DNA of 64,000 bases from Caulobacter segnis (GTDB lineage Bacteria; Pseudomonadota; Alphaproteobacteria; Caulobacterales; Caulobacteraceae), in NCBI RefSeq assembly GCF_023935105.1, contig NZ_CP096040.1, positions 1,674,001-1,738,000 on the forward strand. Reading direction: 5' to 3'. Position 1 is the stretch's first letter. Each line of letters starts with the position of its first letter. The notes beneath the pieces are model-generated. The model made no database searches. It saw only the letters and a list, made by a program, of their open reading frames with translations, and had not been told where the DNA came from. Positions 16,918 through 27,060 of the stretch are shown here, piece after piece. Made by a program: the position numbers and the translations under genes.

Positions 16918-18522
16918 CTAACCCCAGCTGTCCGACGCGCCGGCCCGGCGCGCCACGGCCTTGATCGGGGCGCTGGGCCGCAGGGCGGGCATCGGCTTGT
17001 CGGCCGGCTTGCCGTAGAGCCAGCCCTGGGCGAAGTCGACGCCCGCCTGGCGGACGATCTCCTCGACTTCGAGGGTCTCGACCATCTCGGCCACGGTGCG
17101 GATCTTGAGGTCGCGGCACAGCTCGACCAGCCGCCGCACCAGGGCCCCGTCGCGGCCGTTGTCGGCCAGCTCGCGGACATAGCGGCCGTCGATCTTCACG
17201 ATGTCCAGCTGCAGCTGCTGCAGGTAGGCGAACGAGGACGAGCCCGCGCCGAAGTCGTCCAGGCAGACCAGCGAGCCCATGCCCCGCAGGCTCTGGATGT
17301 GCTGGTTGGCGGCGGTCAGGTTGTCGATCGCGCAGGTCTCGGTGATCTCGAAGATCAGCCGGCCCTTGGCCTCATCGTACTTGGCCAGCAGGCGGCCGAC
17401 GTGGTCGACGAAGGTCTCGTTGCCGATCGTGCGGCCCGAGACATTGACCGCCAGCCGCAGCTTGCGCTCGTGATCGTTGGCCAGCTTCTTGACCACCTGC
17501 TCGACGATGGCGTGGTCCAGTTCCTCGATCAGGTCGAATTCCTCGGCCAGGCGGATCATGGCGAACGGGCTGCCGCCGCCCTCGAAGCGCACGAGGGCCT
17601 CGTGATGGTGCGCCAGGCCCGTGGCCAGCGAGACCACCGGCTGGAACGCCAGGGTGAAGCGCCGCTGGCTGACGGCCGCGCCCAGGGCGCCGGCGCGGGC
17701 CAGGGTGCGCTTGACCGATCGGTTCATCGCTTCGGCCAGCGTCGTTGGCGCCTCGTCCTTCAGGCCCTCGCGCAGGAAGTCGTCGAGGGCGTAGCGCAGA
17801 GCCCGCATGGCGCGCGACCCGCCGCCGGACTCCAGCGGCACGACATGGGCGCTGACGTCGGCGCTGACCATCCTAGTCAGGCGCTTGACCATGTTCTCGG
17901 GCCGGTCGTCGCGCTGGCGCAGCAGGGCGAAGCGTTCGGGCGACAGCCGGGTCGCGGCCGAACCACCGTGCGACTCGGCGCGGACGGCGCTGGCGACGCG
18001 GACGTCCAGGGCGGCGACCTCGCTGGGCGCCAGGCTCTCGCGCAGGGCGCCGAGACCCGCGAACTCGACCATGGCCAACTCCAGCTCAAGGCCGGTGACG
18101 CGCGCGGCCTCGAACAGGCCTTGGGCGATGTCGTCGAACGACTCGCGGGGCTGCAGGCTGTCGGCGGTCAGCGGCGGGCCGGCGGACTGGGCGGCGGTGG
18201 CGGCGCACGAGACGCGGCCTTCGTTCTCCGGCAGGGCGCGCAGGATCACGCGAACGCAGCGATCCTCCTCCCCGTTCAGGCGCAGCACGACGGGGCCGCG
18301 CCGCGCGCCGTCGTCGGCGCAGTTGAGCATGGCGTCCATCAGCGGGCGGTCGTCGGGATGGAACAGTTCGCTCCAAGCCTGACCCATCAGACCGACCTCG
18401 GACTTGCCCATGACCTTCTGCGCCGCGCCCAGCGCCAGGCGCACGCGGCCGCTCTGCAGCTCCACGAGCAGGTCGGCGCTGGCGAAAGCCAGGCCCAGAA
18501 GGCGACGTGGATCGATCGACAA
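16918..18522 (-). CDS. cyclic-di-GMP phosphodiesterase (EAL domain protein)
   Basis: A soluble 534-residue protein. Residues 1-115 look like a PAS-type domain, 125-265 like a degenerate GGDEF domain with no GGDEF motif, and 280-515 form an EAL domain. The EAL residues appear complete: [37 protein letters not shown] and AEMVET, so c-di-GMP hydrolysis is expected. No membrane helix is present. It is divergent from recA with 261 bases between the two genes. C-di-GMP controls pole development in this group; the specific role is unknown. Confidence 0.87.
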   Translation of the reverse strand: MSIDPRRLLGLAFASADLLVELQSGRVRLALGAAQKVMGKSEVGLMGQAWSELFHPDDRPLMDAMLNCADDGARRGPVVLRLNGEEDRCVRVILRALPENEGRVSCAATAAQSAGPPLTADSLQPRESFDDIAQGLFEAARVTGLELELAMVEFAGLGALRESLAPSEVAALDVRVASAVRAESHGGSAATRLSPERFALLRQRDDRPENMVKRLTRMVSADVSAHVVPLESGGGSRAMRALRYALDDFLREGLKDEAPTTLAEAMNRSVKRTLARAGALGAAVSQRRFTLAFQPVVSLATGLAHHHEALVRFEGGGSPFAMIRLAEEFDLIEELDHAIVEQVVKKLANDHERKLRLAVNVSGRTIGNETFVDHVGRLLAKYDEAKGRLIFEITETCAIDNLTAANQHIQSLRGMGSLVCLDDFGAGSSSFAYLQQLQLDIVKIDGRYVRELADNGRDGALVRRLVELCRDLKIRTVAEMVETLEVEEIVRQAGVDFAQGWLYGKPADKPMPALRPSAPIKAVARRAGASDSWG

Positions 18523-18661
18523 GACGGCAATCCTCCAGGATGCGCGGAGCTTGCATCACTTGGCTTAAGGAGCTGTTGCGCTCGGATGTTCCGGCGTCTC
18601 CGCTTCTGGCCTCCACGCACCGCGTTCGCCCTACGACAGAAACGGACGTTCCTTAGGTTGA

Positions 18662-18676
18662 GAACATCTTGCGAAC
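18662..18676 (+). promoter_or_regulatory. alphaproteobacterial SOS (LexA) box of recA
   Basis: GAACATCTTGCGAAC is an exact GAAC-N7-GAAC repeat, the direct-repeat LexA operator of alphaproteobacteria. It lies 108 bases before the recA start. A third GAAC (18680-18683) follows closely. Confidence 0.85.
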
Positions 18677-18783
18677 ATGGAACAAAGCATGTACGCATTA
18701 AACATGTTCCACAGGTCGTTGGGACGCGGCGCGGGAAGCGCCGATCGGACGATCGGAATCATGGGATAGAGGGCGGACCAACA

Positions 18784-19854
18784 ATGACCAGTCAGGCGGC
18801 TTTGAAACTCGTGGGCAAGGAAGAAGGCGACAAGCAACGCGCGCTAGAGGCGGCTCTCGCCCAGATCGACCGCGCGTTCGGCAAGGGCTCGGTGATGAAG
18901 CTGGGCGAGAAGGGCAAGGTCGAGATCGAGTCGGTCTCCACCGGTTCGCTCGGTCTGGATATCGCCCTGGGCATCGGCGGCCTGCCCAAGGGCCGGATCA
19001 TCGAGGTCTACGGTCCGGAAAGCTCGGGCAAGACCACCCTGGCCCTCCACGTGGTGGCTGAGGTTCAGAAGGCCGGTGGCACCGCCGCCTTCGTCGACGC
19101 CGAGCACGCGCTGGATCCGGGTTACGCCCACAAGCTGGGCGTGAATCTCGACAACCTGCTGGTCTCGCAGCCCGACAACGGCGAACAGGCCCTGGAGATC
19201 ACCGACACCCTGGTGCGTTCGGGCGCTGTCGACATCGTCGTGATCGACTCGGTCGCGGCCCTGACTCCGAAGGCCGAAATCGAAGGCGAGATGGGCGATA
19301 GCCTGCCGGGCCTTCAAGCTCGCCTGATGAGCCAGGCGCTGCGCAAGCTGACCGGTTCGATCAACAAGGCCAACACCATTGTCATCTTCATCAACCAGAT
19401 CCGTCACAAGATCGGGGTGATGTACGGCAGCCCGGAAACGACCACGGGCGGCAACGCGCTGAAATTCTACGCGTCGGTGCGCCTGGACATCCGCCGTACC
19501 GGGTCGGTCAAGGTCCGCGACGAGATCATCGGCAACAACGTCCGGGTCAAGGTGGTCAAGAACAAGGTGGCCCCGCCGTTCCGCGAGGTCGAGTTCGACA
19601 TCATGTACGGCGAGGGTATTTCCAAGCTGGGCGAAGTCATCGACCTGGGCGTCAAGGCCGGGATCATCGACAAGGCTGGCTCGTGGTTCTCGTACGGCAG
19701 CCAGCGTATCGGCCAGGGCCGCGACAATGTCCGCGAGTTCCTGAAGACCAACCCCGACGTGGCCGCCGACATCGAAAAGGCCGTCCGCAAGTCGTCGCAG
19801 AAGATCGAGGAAGAGCTCCTGGTCGGCGGTCCCGAGGATGGCGAGGAGGAATAG
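18784..19854 (+). CDS. recA: DNA recombinase RecA
   Basis: ATP-dependent strand-exchange protein and LexA co-protease. It has 356 residues, with Walker A GPESSGKT near 71-78, Walker [13 protein letters not shown] near 142-153, loop L1 with [15 protein letters not shown], loop L2 with [26 protein letters not shown], and the usual acidic tail (GGPEDGEEE). The ORF could be read back to 17299, but that part is the antisense of the EAL gene; ATG 18784 gives the standard N-terminus. The SOS box indicates damage induction. A strong terminator follows. Confidence 0.98.
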   Translation: MTSQAALKLVGKEEGDKQRALEAALAQIDRAFGKGSVMKLGEKGKVEIESVSTGSLGLDIALGIGGLPKGRIIEVYGPESSGKTTLALHVVAEVQKAGGTAAFVDAEHALDPGYAHKLGVNLDNLLVSQPDNGEQALEITDTLVRSGAVDIVVIDSVAALTPKAEIEGEMGDSLPGLQARLMSQALRKLTGSINKANTIVIFINQIRHKIGVMYGSPETTTGGNALKFYASVRLDIRRTGSVKVRDEIIGNNVRVKVVKNKVAPPFREVEFDIMYGEGISKLGEVIDLGVKAGIIDKAGSWFSYGSQRIGQGRDNVREFLKTNPDVAADIEKAVRKSSQKIEEELLVGGPEDGEEE

Positions 19855-20271
19855 CCTCCTCGCAAGGTTTCGCGGCCCTCGCCCAGCTCCGGGCGTTCCC
19901 CGCCTTCAACACGCCCGCGGCCGGACCGCCGCGGGGGCCGCGATTTCAGGCCGCCTGGACCCCATGCCAGGCGGCCTATTTCTTTGGATCCTCCCCTGTG
20001 AAACGGGAGAGGTGATCCGGAGGGCCGGAGGGAGCTAGCAAGTATCCGTCCGGCTTGCCCCTCAGCGCGGAGTTTATCCTCGAGCCGACCTTCGGTCGGT
20101 CCTGGGGGGCGACAAGCCCCTCGCATCGCGTGGGAGCATCTCCAGCCTCCGACCTCGCTCTTTTCAGCCCCATCCCGGGTCCCCATCTTCGAGTCGGTTT
20201 CCCCTTCGCGAAAAACCGCGCTATGAGCGCCCGACTCCGGCCGCTCGCCGGCGCCTAGACTTGAGACGCTC
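19855..20271. other. recA-alaS intergenic region with repeats
   Basis: A 417-base gap holding the recA terminator near 19948-19985 and, from about 19990, GC-rich repeat-like sequence (CCTCCCCTGTGAAACGGGAG, AGGTGATCCG shared with the repeat block near 13562, and a small CCGACCTTCGGTCGG hairpin near 20083). A promoter for alaS should be in the last 100 bases, but no clear elements were recognised. Confidence 0.5.
19948..19985 (+). terminator. recA terminator
   Basis: An 11-base-pair GC stem (AGGCCGCCTGG / CCAGGCGGCCT) with an 8-base loop is followed by ATTTCTTT, a normal intrinsic terminator on the plus strand. Confidence 0.85.
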
Positions 20272-22917
20272 ATGCCCAGCTTGAACGAGATCCGCAGCAC
20301 CTTCCTCGACTACTTCGGCAAGGCCGATCACGCCGTCGTGCCGTCCGCGCCGCTGGTGCCGCAGAACGATCCGACCCTGCTGTTCGTCAATGCCGGCATG
20401 GTGCCGTTCAAGAACGTGTTCACCGGCGCCGAGACCCCGGCCCATCCGCGCGCGGCCAGCTCGCAAAAGTGCGTCCGCGCCGGCGGCAAGCACAACGACC
20501 TGGACAATGTCGGCTACACCGCCCGCCACCACACCTTCTTCGAGATGCTGGGTAACTTCTCGTTCGGCGACTACTTCAAGGAACAGGCGATCCACCACGC
20601 CTGGACCCTGCTGACCAGCGAGTTCAAGCTGCCCAAGGAAAAGCTGCTTGTCACGGTGTACCACACCGACGACGAGGCGGCCGACCTCTGGAAGAAGATC
20701 GCCGGCCTCTCCGACGAACGCATCATCCGCATCCCGACCAGCGACAATTTCTGGTCCATGGGCGACACCGGCCCGTGCGGCCCGTGCTCGGAAATCTTCT
20801 ACGACCACGGCGAAGGCATTCCCGGCGGCCCTCCCGGCAGCCCCGATGAGGACGGCGACCGCTTCATCGAGATCTGGAACCTCGTCTTCATGCAGTTCGA
20901 GCAGCTGGCCGGCGGCGAGCGCGTCTCGCTACCCAAGCCCTCGATCGACACCGGCATGGGCCTGGAGCGGGTCGCGGCCGTGCTGCAGGGCGTGCACAAC
21001 AACTACGACGTCGACCTGTTCAAGGCGCTGATCGCCGCGTCGGTCGAGCTGACCGGGGTGAAGGCCGAGGGCGACCAGGCCCCGTCGCACCGCGTCATCG
21101 CCGACCACCTGCGCTCGAGCTCGTTCCTGCTGGCCGACGGCGTCACGCCGTCGAACGAAGGTCGCGGCTACGTCCTGCGCCGCATCATGCGCCGCGCCAT
21201 GCGCCACGCCTACCTGCTGGGCGCCAACGAGCCCCTGATACACCGCCTGGCCCCGACCCTGGTCGCCGAGATGGGCCAGGCCTATCCGGAGCTGCGCCGC
21301 GCCGAGGCTTCGATTGTCGAGACCCTGCGTCAGGAGGAAGAGCGCTTCCGCGTCACCCTGGGCCGCGGCATGGGCCTGCTGGACGAGGCCACCGCCAACC
21401 TGACGAGCGGCGGCGTGCTGGACGGCGAGACCGCCTTCAAGCTCTACGACACCTACGGCTTCCCGCTGGACCTGACTCAGGACGCCGTCCGCGCCAAGGG
21501 TCTGACCGTCGACACCGACGCCTTCGACGCGGCCATGGAAAAGCAGCGCCAGATGGCGCGCGCCAACTGGGCCGGCTCAGGCCAGCAGGCCGGCGCGGCC
21601 GCTTGGTTCGCGATCAAGGAAAAGGCCGGCGCCACCGACTTCGTCGGCTACGAGACCACCGAGACCACCGGCGTGGTCAAGGCGATCGTCGTCGACGGCG
21701 CCGAGGTCGAGAGCGCCACGGGCGGGACGACCGTCGAGGTGCTGCTGGATCGCACCAGCTTCTACGCCGAGAGCGGCGGTCAGGCCGGCGACACCGGCGT
21801 GCTCGAAGCCAACGGCCGCGAGAACCGCGTCGTCGACACCCAGAAGCAGGCCGGCGAACTCTATGTCCATCGCGTCGAGCTGTCGGGCGAGCTGAAGGTC
21901 GGCGACCAGGTCGTGGCCTCGGTCGACGCCGAGCGCCGCCATACCACCCGCTCCAACCACTCGGCCGCGCACCTGGTGCACGCCGCCCTGCACCACGTGC
22001 TGGGCCCGCATGTCGCCCAGAAGGGCCAGATGGTCGACGGCGAGCGCATGCGCTTCGACTTCAGCCATGGCGGCCCGCTGACGGCCGAGGAACTCGATAA
22101 GATCGAGGCCGAGGTCAACGCGGTCATCCGTCAGAACGTCCCGGCCGAGACCAAGGAGATGGCCCCGCAGGAGGCTATCGAGGCTGGCGCCGTCGCCCTG
22201 TTCGGCGAGAAGTACGGTGACAGCGTCCGCGTGCTGACCCTGGGCAAGTCGCTGAGCGACGAGGCCAAGGCCTATTCGGTCGAGCTGTGCGGCGGCACCC
22301 ACGTGGCCCGCACCGGCGACATCGCCCTGTTCAAGATCGTCTCGGAGCAGGGCGTCGCCGCCGGCGTGCGCCGCATCGAGGCCCTGACCGGCGAGGCGGC
22401 TCGCCGCTTCCTGCTGGACCAGGCGGGCGTGGCCAAGTCGCTGGCCGATCAGTTCAAGACTCCGGTCGCCGAAGTGGGCGCCCGCGTCGACGCCCTGATC
22501 GCCGACCGCAAGCGCCTCGAGAAGGAACTGGCCGACGCCAAGAAGCAGCTGGCCCTGGGTGGCGGCGGCGGCGCGGCGGCCGGTCCCGAGGATGTCAACG
22601 GAACGGCCCTGATCGCCCGCGTCCTGGACGGCGTCGGCGGCAAGGAGCTGCGCGGCGTCGCCGAGGAGTTCAAGAAGCAGCTGACCTCGGGCGTCGTCGC
22701 CCTGGTTGGCACCTCTGACGGCAAGGCCGCCGTCACCGTGGCCGTGACCGCCGACCTGACCGGCAAGTTCAGCGCCGCCGACCTGGCCAAGGCCGCCGTG
22801 ATCGCCATGGGCGGCCAGGGCGCCGGCGGCAAGGCCGACTTCGCCCAGGGCGGCGCTCCGGATGACAGCAAGGCCCAGGAAGGCCTCGCGGCCGTCAAGG
22901 CGGCCCTCGCGGGCTGA
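20272..22917 (+). CDS. alaS: alanyl-tRNA synthetase
   Basis: Class II synthetase that charges and edits tRNA-Ala in the cytoplasm; 881 residues, the usual length. The catalytic core is at the N-terminus ([40 protein letters not shown], the [17 protein letters not shown] motif 2 region, and [13 protein letters not shown]). The editing domain has the zinc ligands of [17 protein letters not shown] (HxxxH) and [10 protein letters not shown]. The C-terminal C-Ala domain contains a coiled coil near 745-770, a Gly-rich linker, and a final [13 protein letters not shown] terminator with a GAAA loop follows. Confidence 0.98.
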   Translation: MPSLNEIRSTFLDYFGKADHAVVPSAPLVPQNDPTLLFVNAGMVPFKNVFTGAETPAHPRAASSQKCVRAGGKHNDLDNVGYTARHHTFFEMLGNFSFGDYFKEQAIHHAWTLLTSEFKLPKEKLLVTVYHTDDEAADLWKKIAGLSDERIIRIPTSDNFWSMGDTGPCGPCSEIFYDHGEGIPGGPPGSPDEDGDRFIEIWNLVFMQFEQLAGGERVSLPKPSIDTGMGLERVAAVLQGVHNNYDVDLFKALIAASVELTGVKAEGDQAPSHRVIADHLRSSSFLLADGVTPSNEGRGYVLRRIMRRAMRHAYLLGANEPLIHRLAPTLVAEMGQAYPELRRAEASIVETLRQEEERFRVTLGRGMGLLDEATANLTSGGVLDGETAFKLYDTYGFPLDLTQDAVRAKGLTVDTDAFDAAMEKQRQMARANWAGSGQQAGAAAWFAIKEKAGATDFVGYETTETTGVVKAIVVDGAEVESATGGTTVEVLLDRTSFYAESGGQAGDTGVLEANGRENRVVDTQKQAGELYVHRVELSGELKVGDQVVASVDAERRHTTRSNHSAAHLVHAALHHVLGPHVAQKGQMVDGERMRFDFSHGGPLTAEELDKIEAEVNAVIRQNVPAETKEMAPQEAIEAGAVALFGEKYGDSVRVLTLGKSLSDEAKAYSVELCGGTHVARTGDIALFKIVSEQGVAAGVRRIEALTGEAARRFLLDQAGVAKSLADQFKTPVAEVGARVDALIADRKRLEKELADAKKQLALGGGGGAAAGPEDVNGTALIARVLDGVGGKELRGVAEEFKKQLTSGVVALVGTSDGKAAVTVAVTADLTGKFSAADLAKAAVIAMGGQGAGGKADFAQGGAPDDSKAQEGLAAVKAALAG

Positions 22918-22942
22918 TCGGCTAGCCGCTGACGAAGAGACG

Positions 22943-22970
22943 AGGGGGCGTCGAAAGGCGTCCCCTTTTT
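22943..22970 (+). terminator. alaS terminator
   Basis: A 10-base-pair stem with two G-U pairs, capped by a GAAA tetraloop, is followed by TTTTT in the gap after alaS. Confidence 0.8.
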
Positions 22971-23040
22971 CGTGTCCGCTTGACGGCGTCGCGGCTTCCA
23001 GCTCAATTGAATTACGAATGTAGTTCTTGCGGAGGGGCGC

Positions 23041-23553
23041 ATGTTGCGGAAGGGCCTGATGTTCGCCGGTCTGCTGCTGGCGCTGGCCGGTTGCGACCAG
23101 AAGTCCGGACAAGCGGATGCGCCGAGGCATTTCACGCCGCCCGCGCTGTGGCGGGTCGAGGTCGTGGAGGATTCCGGCGGCCAGACCGGCGTGGTCCAGG
23201 TCTGCGCCAATCCCGAGCTGATCAGTTCGTTCACCCGCGTCGAGCCTCGGGTGAACGGCCAGCCGTGTCAGACCTACGGCAAGGTCGCCAAGGACGACGC
23301 CGACGAACACATCGAGCGCTGCGCGGCGGGGGGCTTACGCTACGGGCTGTACGTCACGACGCAACGCCGGAGCGCGGACGACTTCACGGTCCGTTTCGCC
23401 CTGCAGCCGCTGCAGGCCGCCGGCGGCAAGGTGGTCCAGGCCCGCCGCTACCAGCGGATCGGTGACTGCCCCTCGGGCTGGAAAGCCGGCGACCAAGGCA
23501 AGCCCGGCGGCGCGCCGACGTCGAGCCTGCTGAGCGGGCAGGGACCCGGCTGA
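23041..23553 (+). CDS. hypothetical lipoprotein
   Basis: A 170-residue protein with a lipoprotein signal: basic start, hydrophobic core, and lipobox LALAGC with Cys at residue 19. The next residue is Asp (CDQ), which in enteric bacteria would favour inner-membrane retention; the rule is uncertain in Caulobacter. The mature part holds five further Cys that could form disulfides (VQVCANPEL, QPCQTYG, ERCAAGG, GDCPSG). The WRVEVVEDSGGQTG to ERCAAGGLRYGL layout recalls DUF3617-type periplasmic proteins, but this is not certain. A ribosome site (GGAGGGGC) precedes the ATG. Confidence 0.6.
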   Translation: MLRKGLMFAGLLLALAGCDQKSGQADAPRHFTPPALWRVEVVEDSGGQTGVVQVCANPELISSFTRVEPRVNGQPCQTYGKVAKDDADEHIERCAAGGLRYGLYVTTQRRSADDFTVRFALQPLQAAGGKVVQARRYQRIGDCPSGWKAGDQGKPGGAPTSSLLSGQGPG

Positions 23554-23554
23554 G

Positions 23555-24862
23555 CTAGTCCTTCGCCCGACGCGCCACCCGCGCCTTGCGCTTCTTCCAC
23601 CAGATCACCACGCCGGTGACGCTGAGCGCGGCGACGACCAGGCCGGTGAACGAGATCAGGATCCGCCCCGGCAGGCCCAGGATGCGGCCCGAGTGCAGCG
23701 GGAACTGCGCCTGGACGAAGATGTCGGCGGCCGTGCCCACCCAGGGCAGGCGCTCACCCGCCGGCAGGCCGGTCGTGCTGTCGTAATAGAGATAGGGCGT
23801 ACCGACGCCGGCCGCGCCGTGGTCGCCGCCGGGCTGGTGGAAGGTGACGCCATAGACGCCGTAGCCCGGCGCGTAGAAGGCGCCGCCGACCGGATCGGTC
23901 CAGCCACGCCTCCTGGCTTCCGTCTCGGCCGTGGCGATGACCTCGGCATAGGTCTTCCTGGCGACGATCGGCTGGTCCAGCGGCGCGGGCGCGCGCAGCT
24001 CGAACGGACCGGGCGTGGTCTTCGAGACCTTGGACAGCACCGGATAGAACACCTCGGTATAGAGGTTCAGCGAGAAGGCCGTGAAGGCGACGGTGAACAG
24101 GACGCCCCACAGCCACAGGCTGAAGGCCCGGTGGATGTCGAAATTGATCCGGTAGGCGCTGGCCTTGGTCTTGATCTGCCAGGCCGGCTTCCAGCGGCTC
24201 CAGAAGCTGTTGCCGCTCTTGCCATTCTTCCCCTTTTGGGCCGAGGCGCGCGAGGGCAGGGTCAGGTAGGCGCCGGCGAAGCAGTCGATCGTCCACAGCA
24301 CGGCGATCACCCCCATCAGCCAGACGCCCCAGCGGTCGACGCCCCACAGGGCCGGGATGTGCAGGCTGTAGTGCAGCACATAGAGGAAGGAGACGAAGGT
24401 CTCGGTCGTGATCGGCCAGGCCGCGCCCCATTCGCGCCGCCCCAGTTCCTCGCCCGTCGCCGGGTCGAGGAAGATCTGGTTGTAGCCGGGCGTGAACAGC
24501 TTGCCCGTGGCGGGGTCCTGCCTGGGGCTGACGCCGAAGGCGTAGGCTTCGCCCGGTTCGGGAGCCAGGGGGACGAAGGTGACCTGGACGCGCGGGTCGC
24601 GGGCCTCGATAACCTTGGCCAGTTCCAACGGCGCCTTGGAGGGGCCTTCGGCGCGGGCGTGCATCAGGTGCGGATTGAGGATGTCGTCCAGCTCGTGGTC
24701 CCACGAGATGACCGCGCCGGTGACGCCCGAGATGAACAGGAAGCCGGCCATGACCAGGCCGACCCAGCGGTGCCAGAAGCCGATGATCGGGCGCATCGGC
24801 GGCAGGCGGAATGTTCGGTTCTCGGTCTTCCGGGCGATGGCGGGGGGCGTGCGGGCGTCCAT
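23555..24862 (-). CDS. PepSY-associated membrane protein of iron uptake
   Basis: An inner-membrane protein of 435 residues with four main membrane segments (about 30-52, 175-200, 250-275 and 390-415). The first, HRWVGLVMAGFLFISGVTGAVIS, is the standard PepSY-TM start, and periplasmic PepSY-like domains lie between segments. Such proteins stand beside siderophore receptors and are thought to reduce or release ferric iron. It is 13 bases downstream of the siderophore receptor on the same strand, so both should be controlled by the Fur box upstream of that receptor. Confidence 0.88.
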   Translation of the reverse strand: MDARTPPAIARKTENRTFRLPPMRPIIGFWHRWVGLVMAGFLFISGVTGAVISWDHELDDILNPHLMHARAEGPSKAPLELAKVIEARDPRVQVTFVPLAPEPGEAYAFGVSPRQDPATGKLFTPGYNQIFLDPATGEELGRREWGAAWPITTETFVSFLYVLHYSLHIPALWGVDRWGVWLMGVIAVLWTIDCFAGAYLTLPSRASAQKGKNGKSGNSFWSRWKPAWQIKTKASAYRINFDIHRAFSLWLWGVLFTVAFTAFSLNLYTEVFYPVLSKVSKTTPGPFELRAPAPLDQPIVARKTYAEVIATAETEARRRGWTDPVGGAFYAPGYGVYGVTFHQPGGDHGAAGVGTPYLYYDSTTGLPAGERLPWVGTAADIFVQAQFPLHSGRILGLPGRILISFTGLVVAALSVTGVVIWWKKRKARVARRAKD

Positions 24863-24875
24863 CTCTTGGTCGACC

Positions 24876-26975
24876 CTAGAAGGCGTAGTCGAGACGCAGC
24901 GACACGCTGCGCGGGGCGGCGTAGTACGACTGGTCCCACATCAGGCTGGTCAGGTAGGTCTTGTCGGTGGCGTTCTTGACGTTGACGGTGGCGCGCACCT
25001 TGTCGGTCACGTCGATCCCCGCCATCAGGTCCAGGACGCCGTAGGCCTTCTGGGTGACCGTGACGGCGCCGGCGCCCTCGATGTCGCCCTGCCAGCGCAG
25101 CTGGGCGCCCAGGGTCAGGTTGCGCGCCGACGGGATGGTGTAGGTGGTCGAGGCCTTCAGCGTCTTGCGCGGGGTGTAGAGGCGGGTCTTTTTGCCCTCG
25201 GCGTCCTCGATCTTCAGGTCGGTCCAGCCCAGGCTGACACGCCACTGGTCGTTGATCGCACCGACCGCCTCCAGCTCATAGCCCTTGGCCTTGGTGTCGA
25301 CGCCCACATAGTAGCTCTTCAGCGTGTCCTCGAACGATCCGGCGTACTCGGCCAGGCCATCCTGGCGCGACGTGAAGACCGCGCCGGTCAGATAGAGGCG
25401 CTTGTCGAACCACTCGCTCTTGAAGCCGGCCTCGTAGCTCTTGCCGTGAGCGGCGGCCAAGGTCTTGTGGTTCACGTCCACTTCGGACTGCGGATTGAAG
25501 ATGTCGGTGTAGTTCGCGTACAGTGACACGTTCTGGGTCAGGTCGTAGACCACGCCGGCATAGGGGCTGACCTTGTCCTCGTCGCGCGGCGTATCGACCC
25601 CGTACGAGAAGCCCTTGGACTTCAGCTTCAGGGCGTTGAAGCCGGCCACGACCTTCAGCCTGTCGCTGACGTTCAGGTGGGTGGCGGCGTAGAAGCGGGT
25701 CAGGCGGTCCTGCTGGTCGGAGGCCAGGTAGGCGTCGGGAAAGGTCGGCTCTGCGGGTTGCAGGTGATCCCAATCCGTGACGGGGCCATAGACGATCGCG
25801 TCGTTCGAGAAGGCCTCGTACTCGTGGCCGTGGGCGCGCGAGGTCTGGCCGCCGATCACCAGCTGATGCTCGCGGCCGAACAGCTCGAACGGACCCGACG
25901 CGTAGGCGTCGAGGATGTAGCTCTCGTAGATCGACGGATAGACGCCGGCCATCCCCGCGACGCCCAGGCCCGTGGCCTTGTCGGGCGCACCGTAGGCGTA
26001 CAGCAGCTTGGCGTTCTCCTCGAAGCGCTTGTAGGTGCCGATGGTCTTCAACTGCCAGCCGTTGTCGAACCGCCAGGCCAGTTCGCCGAAGGCGCTCTGG
26101 TCGCGGACGTTCCAGTGCGTCCAGTCGGCCGAGGTCGAGGCCGAGCGCGGATAGTCGATCCGCGTGCCGTCGCTGTAGACCAGGGGCAGGGCGCCCCAGT
26201 TGTTGCCGCGGGCGCGGTTGTCCTGCATCGACCAGCCGACCGTGGCGGTCAGCTTCGGCGTGGCGTCCCAGGCCAGCAGGGCGCCGTAGACGTTCCGGTT
26301 GACCTTGTAGTGGTCCAGATAGCTGTCGGTGTCCTCGTTGGCGTAGATCAGCCGTCCGGCCAGCGTGCCCGAGGCGTTCAGCGGCCCCGAGACGTCGGCC
26401 TCGAGGCGATAGTCGTTCCACGAGCCGTATTGCAGGGCGGCCGAGGCCTGGAAGTCGTGGGTCGGGCGCTTGCGGACGTAGTTGATCGTCGCCGACGGAT
26501 TGCCGGTGCCGGTCATCATGCTGTTGGCGCCGCGCACGGCCTCGACGCGCTCGAACAGCACGGTGTCCAGCGAACCGAATTGGATGCCCCAGATCAGCGG
26601 CAGGCCCACGCCATCGACCTGGAAGTTGGTGATGTCGAAGCCGCGCGCGTTGTAATAGGTGCGGTCGGTCTCGACCTTCTCGACATTGATGCCGGTGACC
26701 TGCGCCAACAGTTGGTTCACGTCGGTCAGGGCGAAGTCCTTGATCCGGTCCTGGTTGACGATCGACACCGACTGAGGGGTCTCGCGCAGGCTCATGTCCA
26801 GGCCGGTCACCGCCGAGGTGCGCGTGCGGGCCCCGGTGATCACGACGCCTTCCACCTGGTTGCCGTCCGCGCCGGTCTCGGCCGCGCCCGCCTCTTTCGC
26901 CGAGGTGAGGCCGCAGACGCTGACACTGGCCAGCGTCACGCCAGCGAGCATGAGGGCGCGGAAGGATGGGGACAT
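24876..26975 (-). CDS. TonB-dependent siderophore receptor
   Basis: An outer-membrane receptor of 699 residues. It has a signal peptide (about 1-26), a TonB-box-like VEGVVITGAR, and a plug domain with SLRETPQSVSIVNQDRIKDF, VTGINVE, ARGFDITNFQVDG and VEAVRGANSMMTGTGNPSATINYVRKRP, the set typical of ferric siderophore receptors (FhuE/FpvA group). A 22-strand barrel ends in SLRLDYAF with a C-terminal Phe. There is no N-terminal signalling (STN) domain. The siderophore is unknown. A Fur-like palindrome overlaps its upstream region. Confidence 0.93.
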   Translation of the reverse strand: MSPSFRALMLAGVTLASVSVCGLTSAKEAGAAETGADGNQVEGVVITGARTRTSAVTGLDMSLRETPQSVSIVNQDRIKDFALTDVNQLLAQVTGINVEKVETDRTYYNARGFDITNFQVDGVGLPLIWGIQFGSLDTVLFERVEAVRGANSMMTGTGNPSATINYVRKRPTHDFQASAALQYGSWNDYRLEADVSGPLNASGTLAGRLIYANEDTDSYLDHYKVNRNVYGALLAWDATPKLTATVGWSMQDNRARGNNWGALPLVYSDGTRIDYPRSASTSADWTHWNVRDQSAFGELAWRFDNGWQLKTIGTYKRFEENAKLLYAYGAPDKATGLGVAGMAGVYPSIYESYILDAYASGPFELFGREHQLVIGGQTSRAHGHEYEAFSNDAIVYGPVTDWDHLQPAEPTFPDAYLASDQQDRLTRFYAATHLNVSDRLKVVAGFNALKLKSKGFSYGVDTPRDEDKVSPYAGVVYDLTQNVSLYANYTDIFNPQSEVDVNHKTLAAAHGKSYEAGFKSEWFDKRLYLTGAVFTSRQDGLAEYAGSFEDTLKSYYVGVDTKAKGYELEAVGAINDQWRVSLGWTDLKIEDAEGKKTRLYTPRKTLKASTTYTIPSARNLTLGAQLRWQGDIEGAGAVTVTQKAYGVLDLMAGIDVTDKVRATVNVKNATDKTYLTSLMWDQSYYAAPRSVSLRLDYAF

Positions 26976-26987
26976 GTTGCGCCTCTA

Positions 26988-27008
26988 TGCGAACGATAAT
27001 GACTCGCA
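26988..27008 (-). promoter_or_regulatory. Fur box
   Basis: TGCGAACGATAATGACTCGCA is a 21-base imperfect palindrome (arms TGCGA/TCGCA) around GATAATGA, as in alphaproteobacterial Fur sites. It lies 13 bases before the receptor start and fits iron repression of the receptor and PepSY genes. Confidence 0.7.
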
Positions 27009-27060
27009 AACGCAATATCGGGCGAGGGTACCGGTGTCAAACACGCGAGAGGTGCTCAAC

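Noticed and set aside
17299-18783. Long N-terminal extension of recA
   Set aside because: The extension is antisense to the EAL gene and passes through the SOS box; RecA has its standard N-terminus at 18784.
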